DNA from: an uncultured Muribaculaceae bacterium
Lineage (GTDB): Bacteria; Bacteroidota; Bacteroidia; Bacteroidales; Muribaculaceae
NCBI GenBank assembly: GCA_910586475.1
Contig: CAJUHM010000032.1
Location: 4,595 to 15,941 of the forward strand
Reading direction: 5' to 3'
Length of the DNA stretch: 11,347 nucleotides
Shown piece after piece: positions 7,439 to 11,347 of this stretch; the first letter of the stretch is position 1, and each line of letters opens with the position of its first letter. The translations under genes were made by a program, and so were the position numbers. The notes under the pieces are model-generated. The model ran no database searches. It worked only from the letters and a program-made list of their open reading frames with translations, and was not told the DNA's origin.

Positions 7439-7470
7439 CAGCCTCAATCGCGTTAAATTATTGCAAACCA

Positions 7471-9408
7471 ATGATAAACATTACATTTCCCGACAATTCC
7501 GTCAAGCAGTTTGAAAAAGGGGTCACCCCCCTCCAGATTGCCGGAAGCATCAGCTCCCGTCTTGCACAGGATGTCCTTGCCGCTTCGGTCAATGACATGG
7601 AATGGGATCTGACACGGCCCATCGAAGCCGACTCATCCATCAAACTTTTCAAATGGGATGATCCCGAAGGAAAACACGCCTTCTGGCACAGTTCCGCCCA
7701 CCTTCTCGCTGAAGCACTTCAGGAACTATACCCCGGCGTGAAATTCGGCATCGGACCCGCCATTGAAAACGGATTCTACTACGACATCGACCCCGGAGAA
7801 CACCTTATCACAGCTGCTGACTTCGGCAAAATCGAGAAAAAAATGCTCGAACTCGCCCGGCAGAAACAGGAAATCGTCCGCAAAGACATCTCGAAAGCCG
7901 ACGCCCTCAAAATGTTCGGCGACCGCAATGAAGAATACAAATGCGAACTGATCAGCGAACTTGAAGACGGTCACATCACGACCTACACTCAAGGAAACTT
8001 CACAGACCTCTGCCGAGGCCCACACATCCCGACAACCGCACCGATCAAAGCCGTCAAGGTCATGTCGCTCGCCGGAGCCTACTGGCGCGGAGATGAAAAA
8101 CGCAACCAGCTCGTACGCGTCTACGGCATCTCATTCCCAAAACAAAAGATGCTCGACGAATACCTCCAGCTCCTCGAAGAAGCGAAAAAGCGCGACCACC
8201 GAAAACTCGGGAAAGAAATGGAACTCTTCGCCTTCTCACAGAACGTCGGCGCAGGACTCCCCCTCTGGCTTCCCAAAGGAGCCGCTCTGCGCGACCGCCT
8301 CGAACAGTTCCTCCGCAAAATCCAGAAACAATATGGCTACCAGCAGGTAATCACACCCCACATCGGCAATAAAATGCTGTATGTGACATCAGGACACTAC
8401 GCAAAATACGGCAAAGACTCATTTCAGCCAATCCACACACCCGAAGAAGGCGAGGAATACCTGCTCAAACCGATGAACTGTCCTCACCACTGCGAAATCT
8501 TCCGCGCACTCCCGCGTAGCTACCGCGAACTTCCCCTGCGTCTGGCTGAATTCGGAACCGTCTACCGCTACGAACAGAGCGGCGAACTCCACGGCCTGAC
8601 ACGAGTCCGCGGATTCACTCAGGACGACGCCCACATCTACTGCGCCCCCGAACAGATCAAAGATGAGTTCCTCAAAGTCATGGACATCATCCTCTACATC
8701 TTCAAAGCCCTGAAATTCGACAACTTCGAAGCACAGATCTCGCTCCGCGACCCGAATAACAAAGAAAAATACATCGGATCGGACGAAAACTGGCATCTCG
8801 CCGAACAGGCAATCATCGAAGCCTGTCAGGAAAAAGGACTCAGCGCACGAAAAGAACTCGGAGAAGCCGCCTTCTATGGCCCGAAACTCGACTTCATGGT
8901 CAAAGACGCACTCGGACGACGCTGGCAGCTCGGAACAATTCAGGTCGACTACAACCTCCCCGAACGATTCCAGCTCGAATACACCGGCTCTGACAACCAG
9001 AAACACCGTCCCGTAATGATCCACCGCGCTCCGTTCGGATCAATGGAACGATTCGTCGCAGTTCTCCTCGAGCACACAGCCGGCCGATTCCCACTCTGGC
9101 TCGCCCCGGACCAAGCAGTCGTTCTCCCGATCTCGGAAAAATTCAACGACTATGCCCACGAAGTGGCCCGACAGCTCAACGCCGCTGACGTCCGCACAAT
9201 CGTCGACGACCGCAACGAAAAAATCGGAAGAAAAATCCGCGACAACGAACTCCGCCGAATCCCCTATCTGCTCATTGTTGGAGAAAAAGAAGCCAATAAT
9301 GGTGAAATTTCCGTAAGAAAACAGGGCGAAGGTGATAATGGTACGATGAAAATTACTAACTTTGCAGAAAATTTGGCTCGCGAAGTCGAAGAATTGACAA
9401 ATAACTAA
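7471..9408 (+). CDS. thrS: Threonyl-tRNA synthetase
   Basis: The 645-residue product is a full-length class II ThrRS, which attaches threonine to tRNA-Thr in the cytoplasm. It has the N-terminal TGS domain (about 1-62) and the editing domain with H73-x3-H77 (WHSSAH) and C181-x3-H185 (CRGPH), which hydrolyses Ser-tRNA-Thr. The catalytic core carries the zinc ligands C337 (MNCPHH), H388 (DDAHIY) and H518 ([10 protein letters not shown]). The C-terminal anticodon-binding domain runs from about 545 on. All editing and zinc residues are intact. The gene leads the translation operon behind the promoter at 7377-7406. Its last 100 bases are noticeably more A/T-rich than the rest and contain a promoter-like box at 9357-9364. 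infC follows after 8 nt. Confidence 0.98.
   Translation: MINITFPDNSVKQFEKGVTPLQIAGSISSRLAQDVLAASVNDMEWDLTRPIEADSSIKLFKWDDPEGKHAFWHSSAHLLAEALQELYPGVKFGIGPAIENGFYYDIDPGEHLITAADFGKIEKKMLELARQKQEIVRKDISKADALKMFGDRNEEYKCELISELEDGHITTYTQGNFTDLCRGPHIPTTAPIKAVKVMSLAGAYWRGDEKRNQLVRVYGISFPKQKMLDEYLQLLEEAKKRDHRKLGKEMELFAFSQNVGAGLPLWLPKGAALRDRLEQFLRKIQKQYGYQQVITPHIGNKMLYVTSGHYAKYGKDSFQPIHTPEEGEEYLLKPMNCPHHCEIFRALPRSYRELPLRLAEFGTVYRYEQSGELHGLTRVRGFTQDDAHIYCAPEQIKDEFLKVMDIILYIFKALKFDNFEAQISLRDPNNKEKYIGSDENWHLAEQAIIEACQEKGLSARKELGEAAFYGPKLDFMVKDALGRRWQLGTIQVDYNLPERFQLEYTGSDNQKHRPVMIHRAPFGSMERFVAVLLEHTAGRFPLWLAPDQAVVLPISEKFNDYAHEVARQLNAADVRTIVDDRNEKIGRKIRDNELRRIPYLLIVGEKEANNGEISVRKQGEGDNGTMKITNFAENLAREVEELTNN
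9357..9364 (+). promoter_or_regulatory. Possible internal promoter box before infC (TAACTTTG)
   Basis: TAACTTTG, a perfect -7 match, lies inside the 3' end of thrS about 50 nt before the infC start. The surrounding codons switch to A/T-rich forms. Nineteen of 21 positions, from 9355 to 9375, agree with the box before the coiled-coil gene (390-410). No clear TTG -33 element is present at 19-21 nt, so activity is uncertain. It could give infC, rpmI and rplT expression beyond thrS. Confidence 0.4.
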
Positions 9409-9416
9409 CTTACTGA

Positions 9417-10007
9417 ATGCAAAAAAAGCCTTTTAATCCCGGCGGACCACGCCGTCCCAACCCCAATCGCGGTCTGAATCGCCGTGGCCCTGCCACTGCC
9501 AAAGACCAGTACGTGACCAACGAACACATCCGTGCCCGTGAGGTGCGCCTTGTCGGAGACAATGTCACACCGGGAATCTACTCCATTCAGGAAGCACTCA
9601 GGATGGCCGAGGAACAGGAACTCGACCTGATTGAAATTTCCCCGACCGCAGAGCCCCCCGTCTGCAAGATCCTCGACTACCAGAAGTTCCTCTACCAGCA
9701 GAAAAAGCACCAGAAGGAACAGAAAGCCAAGGCCACGAAAGTCGTTGTCAAGGAAATCCGTTTCGGACCTCAGACCGACGACCACGACTATAACTTCAAG
9801 CTCAAACATGCGATGGGATTCCTTCAGGAAGGTGCAAAAGTGAAAGCATACGTATTCTTCCGCGGACGCTCGATCCTCTTCAAAGAGCAAGGTGAAGTCC
9901 TTCTCCTCCGTTTCGCAAACGATCTTGAAGACTATGGAAAAGTCGAACAGATGCCTGTTCTTGAAGGAAAGCGCATGATCCTCATGCTAACACCCAAAAA
10001 GAAATAA
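9417..10007 (+). CDS. infC: Translation initiation factor IF-3
   Basis: The 196-residue protein matches IF3. An N-terminal extension of about 31 residues rich in Pro, Asn, Arg and Gly precedes the N domain ([18 protein letters not shown], with [24 protein letters not shown] and [12 protein letters not shown]). A lysine-rich linker follows ([21 protein letters not shown]), then the C domain ending in [10 protein letters not shown]3 binds the 30S subunit, prevents premature 50S joining and checks start codon choice. In E. coli infC starts with AUU for autoregulation. Here an ordinary ATG lies 8 nt after the thrS stop, and I see no rare start codon that fits better; an in-frame GTG at 9513 would remove the extension and begin at the conserved domain. 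It is the second gene of the operon. Confidence 0.96.
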   Translation: MQKKPFNPGGPRRPNPNRGLNRRGPATAKDQYVTNEHIRAREVRLVGDNVTPGIYSIQEALRMAEEQELDLIEISPTAEPPVCKILDYQKFLYQQKKHQKEQKAKATKVVVKEIRFGPQTDDHDYNFKLKHAMGFLQEGAKVKAYVFFRGRSILFKEQGEVLLLRFANDLEDYGKVEQMPVLEGKRMILMLTPKKK

Positions 10008-10058
10008 TACAAAGAGAACTAACTCGAATTAATACTTCTTTATTAACAACAATTTAAA

Positions 10059-10256
10059 ATGCCAAAGATTAAGACTAATTCCGGTGCCAAAAAGAGGTTC
10101 GCCCTTACCGGATCAGGAAAGATCAAGAGAAAACACGCTTTCAAGAGCCACATTCTCACCAAGAAGACCAAAAAGCAGAAACGCAACCTGACTCACGCCA
10201 CTTTGGTTGACAAAACCAACGAAAAAAGCGTAAAGGAACTGCTCGGGCTTAAGTAA
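10059..10256 (+). CDS. rpmI: 50S ribosomal protein L35
   Basis: The 65-residue, highly basic product is L35 over its full length: [14 protein letters not shown] at the start, a central [14 protein letters not shown] and the end KSVKELLGL. It is part of the large ribosomal subunit. It begins 51 nt after infC in a very A/T-rich stretch without a Shine-Dalgarno sequence. Codon use differs from the long upstream genes, with AAG common for Lys, as expected for a highly expressed ribosomal protein gene. It is the third gene of the operon, in the usual order infC-rpmI-rplT. Confidence 0.97.
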   Translation: MPKIKTNSGAKKRFALTGSGKIKRKHAFKSHILTKKTKKQKRNLTHATLVDKTNEKSVKELLGLK

Positions 10257-10379
10257 GCTTCGGAGATTTCTCTGAATCAGAATTTTTAATTCGTGTGTTT
10301 TTATTTACCCACTTTTTACTAACCGAATGTTTAGCACTCAAGAGCAATAGCCGCTAACTTTCACAACTCATTTTAAAAA
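10257..10379 (+). promoter_or_regulatory. rpmI-rplT spacer with two small hairpins
   Basis: These 123 bases are A/T-rich and long for a gap between ribosomal protein genes of one operon. TCGGAG and CTCTGA (about 10259-10274) form a 6-bp stem (one G-T pair) with an ATTT loop. GAATT and AATTC around a T-run (about 10281-10293) form a second weak stem. TAACTTTC at 10355-10362 is one base off a -7 box. The spacer may hold a control site for L20, which represses its own operon in other bacteria, or a weak internal promoter; neither is proven. Confidence 0.35.
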
Positions 10380-10730
10380 ATGCCAAGATCAGTAAATCAT
10401 GTAGCTTCTCGAGCTCGCAGAAAGAAAATCTTAAAACTCACCCGTGGTTACTTCGGTTGCCGCCGCAACGTATGGACCGTTGCCAAGAACACTTGGGAAA
10501 AAGGTCTTACCTACGCATACCGCGACCGTAAAGATAAAAAACGCAACTTCCGCTCACTTTGGATTCAGCGTATCAATGCCGCTGCACGTCAGGAAGACCT
10601 CTCCTACAGCAAGCTGATGGGTCTCATCCACAAATCAGGCATCGAAATCAACCGTAAGGTTCTCGCTGACCTCGCCCTCAACAACCCCGCCGCTTTCAAG
10701 GCGATTGTCGACAAAGTTAAAGGCGCATAA
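10380..10730 (+). CDS. rplT: 50S ribosomal protein L20
   Basis: The 116-residue product is full-length L20: [19 protein letters not shown] at the start, then [21 protein letters not shown], the central [17 protein letters not shown] and the C-terminal domain with [26 protein letters not shown]20 binds 23S rRNA early in 50S assembly and in other bacteria also represses its own operon by binding mRNA. It is the last gene of the thrS operon and is followed 28 nt later by a strong terminator. The start lies behind an A-run with no Shine-Dalgarno sequence. Confidence 0.98.
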   Translation: MPRSVNHVASRARRKKILKLTRGYFGCRRNVWTVAKNTWEKGLTYAYRDRKDKKRNFRSLWIQRINAAARQEDLSYSKLMGLIHKSGIEINRKVLADLALNNPAAFKAIVDKVKGA

Positions 10731-10750
10731 ACCCAACGCGGATTGCCCGC

Positions 10751-10796
10751 AAAAAAACTCCGGCCGGAAATCAGATTTCCGGCCGGAATTTTTTTT
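10751..10796. terminator. Bidirectional intrinsic terminator after rplT
   Basis: A perfect 13-bp stem (10759-10771 with 10775-10787, TCCGGCCGGAAAT against its complement) with a CAG loop is followed by eight T on the plus strand (10789-10796). It is preceded by seven A (10751-10757), which read as a T-run on the minus strand. It therefore can stop both rplT transcription and the convergent minus-strand gene. Confidence 0.93.
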
Positions 10797-10832
10797 GCAC
10801 AATCATCGCCGACTCGATCGCATAATCGCAGA

Positions 10833-11183
10833 TCAGTCACAGTCGGCACGTGCAAAAATCTTTTCGAGAAGGCTATGCTTAGGCATACGGATATGGACAT
10901 TCGAATGACTGTCACGCTTGTTCAGAAACAGAATCGACGAATGGAGAACGATAGCGATCCGGCTCTCGAACTCCACGATCGCATGGATATGCCGCAGCGG
11001 AATCTTATGGAAAGGCGAACCCTCGGGAAGACTCCCGATAAGCAGATTGGCATGGTCGTCAATAGCGATGTCATGCGTCTCCAGAACGTGGAGAAACAAC
11101 AGATCGATGTCAAGATCATCTGCACTCAAAGGCGGCTTCTTATAGGTTTTATATAACTGTTCAATAACTTTCTGAGTAATCAT
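10833..11183 (-). CDS. Hypothetical protein, convergent with rplT
   Basis: This minus-strand frame encodes 116 residues from the ATG at 11183, or 131 from an upstream ATG at 11228. I prefer 11183 because MITQKVIEQLYKTYKK begins an amphipathic helix, while the 15 residues before it (MNHQTECVIIIPASA) look like leader sequence; this is not certain. After the N-terminal helix come an acidic, hydrophobic stretch (LSADDLDIDLLFLHVLETHDIAIDD), then alternating beta-like segments (HIHAIVEFESRIAIVLHSSILFLNK) and a basic end. No signal peptide or membrane helix is seen, and I do not recognise the family. It is the longest sensible frame here, and the shared terminator at 10751-10796 fits its 3' end. No clear TAnnTTTG promoter is visible upstream on this strand. 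Confidence 0.7.
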   Translation of the reverse strand: MITQKVIEQLYKTYKKPPLSADDLDIDLLFLHVLETHDIAIDDHANLLIGSLPEGSPFHKIPLRHIHAIVEFESRIAIVLHSSILFLNKRDSHSNVHIRMPKHSLLEKIFARADCD

Positions 11184-11328
11184 TGCTGAAGCTGGTATTA
11201 TAATTACACACTCTGTTTGATGGTTCATTAATATAACATCCGGAAGAACAAAAGAGTTCCAATGATCCGCAATAAAATAAGAAGAAGGCAGATCCCCGTC
11301 TGTGACATACAGAAAAAAACAGAACGCG

Positions 11329-11347
11329 AGATCGGAAGAGCGTCGTG
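11329..11347 (+). other. Illumina TruSeq adapter remnant at the window end
   Basis: The last 19 bases, AGATCGGAAGAGCGTCGTG, are identical to the start of the standard Illumina TruSeq universal adapter as read through at the 3' end of an insert. This is sequencing artefact, not genome. It marks a contig end, and the bases just before it should be treated with care. Confidence 0.95.

Noticed and set aside
7407..7470. T-box or E. coli-like tRNA-mimic operator in the thrS leader
   Set aside because: The leader of about 58 nt is too short for a T-box, lacks its conserved bulge and terminator/antiterminator, and the hairpin loop is TATT, not a Thr anticodon.
10731..10832. Bacteroidales-1 type structured RNA downstream of L20
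   Set aside because: Only 28 bases separate the rplT stop from the terminator stem, too little for such an RNA; the rest after the terminator shows no clear structure.
10743..11156. Plus-strand frame of 137 codons after rplT
   Set aside because: It runs through the terminator stem and opposite the better minus-strand gene, with no start context or recognisable motif.

Overview
The window reads as a chromosomal housekeeping segment of a Bacteroidota bacterium, most likely order Bacteroidales (a Muribaculaceae-like gut organism is my inference). The reasons are: -7 promoter boxes of the Bacteroidetes form TAnnTTTG (392-399, 7399-7406, 9357-9364), A/T-rich start regions with no Shine-Dalgarno sequence, a GldH-type lipoprotein, and RNase Y beside a RicT/PSP1 protein. 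Base composition is roughly half GC, with strong preference for C-ending codons outside the ribosomal protein genes.

Layout, left to right. (1) 2-298: the 3' end of a GNAT acetyltransferase. (2) 416-1001: a two-gene unit of a small coiled-coil protein and ZapA (cell division), behind a TAACTTTG box. (3) 1002-1204: a non-coding gap with GC-rich hairpins. (4) 1205-7277: five tightly packed genes, rny, ricT, gldH, an M24 (Xaa-Pro) peptidase and a CCA-adding/poly(A)-polymerase-type nucleotidyltransferase. Four of the junctions are overlaps or gaps of at most 40 nt, so they look like one transcription unit centred on RNA decay and tRNA maturation. (5) 7377-10796: a textbook promoter, a leader with a hairpin, then thrS, infC, rpmI, rplT, closed by a perfect 13-bp terminator stem. 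This is the widely conserved translation operon. (6) 10833-11183: a convergent, unrecognised small gene on the minus strand that shares the bidirectional terminator. (7) 11329-11347: the last 19 bases are identical to an Illumina TruSeq adapter, so the window ends at a contig end with untrimmed adapter, not in biological sequence.

How the genes fit together: RNase Y and RicT are linked in Bacillus subtilis, where the RicA-RicF-RicT complex modulates RNase Y cleavage, so their adjacency here is functionally meaningful. The nucleotidyltransferase matures or repairs tRNA 3' ends, and ThrRS, IF3, L35 and L20 serve translation. The coiled-coil gene before zapA is a plausible ZapA partner.

I found no mobile element, CRISPR array, tRNA, rRNA or defence system. 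No clearly new system is visible. The most interesting leads are the structured zapA-rny gap, the rny-ricT pairing, the coiled-coil/ZapA pair, the internal promoter-like box inside thrS and the unrecognised convergent gene.
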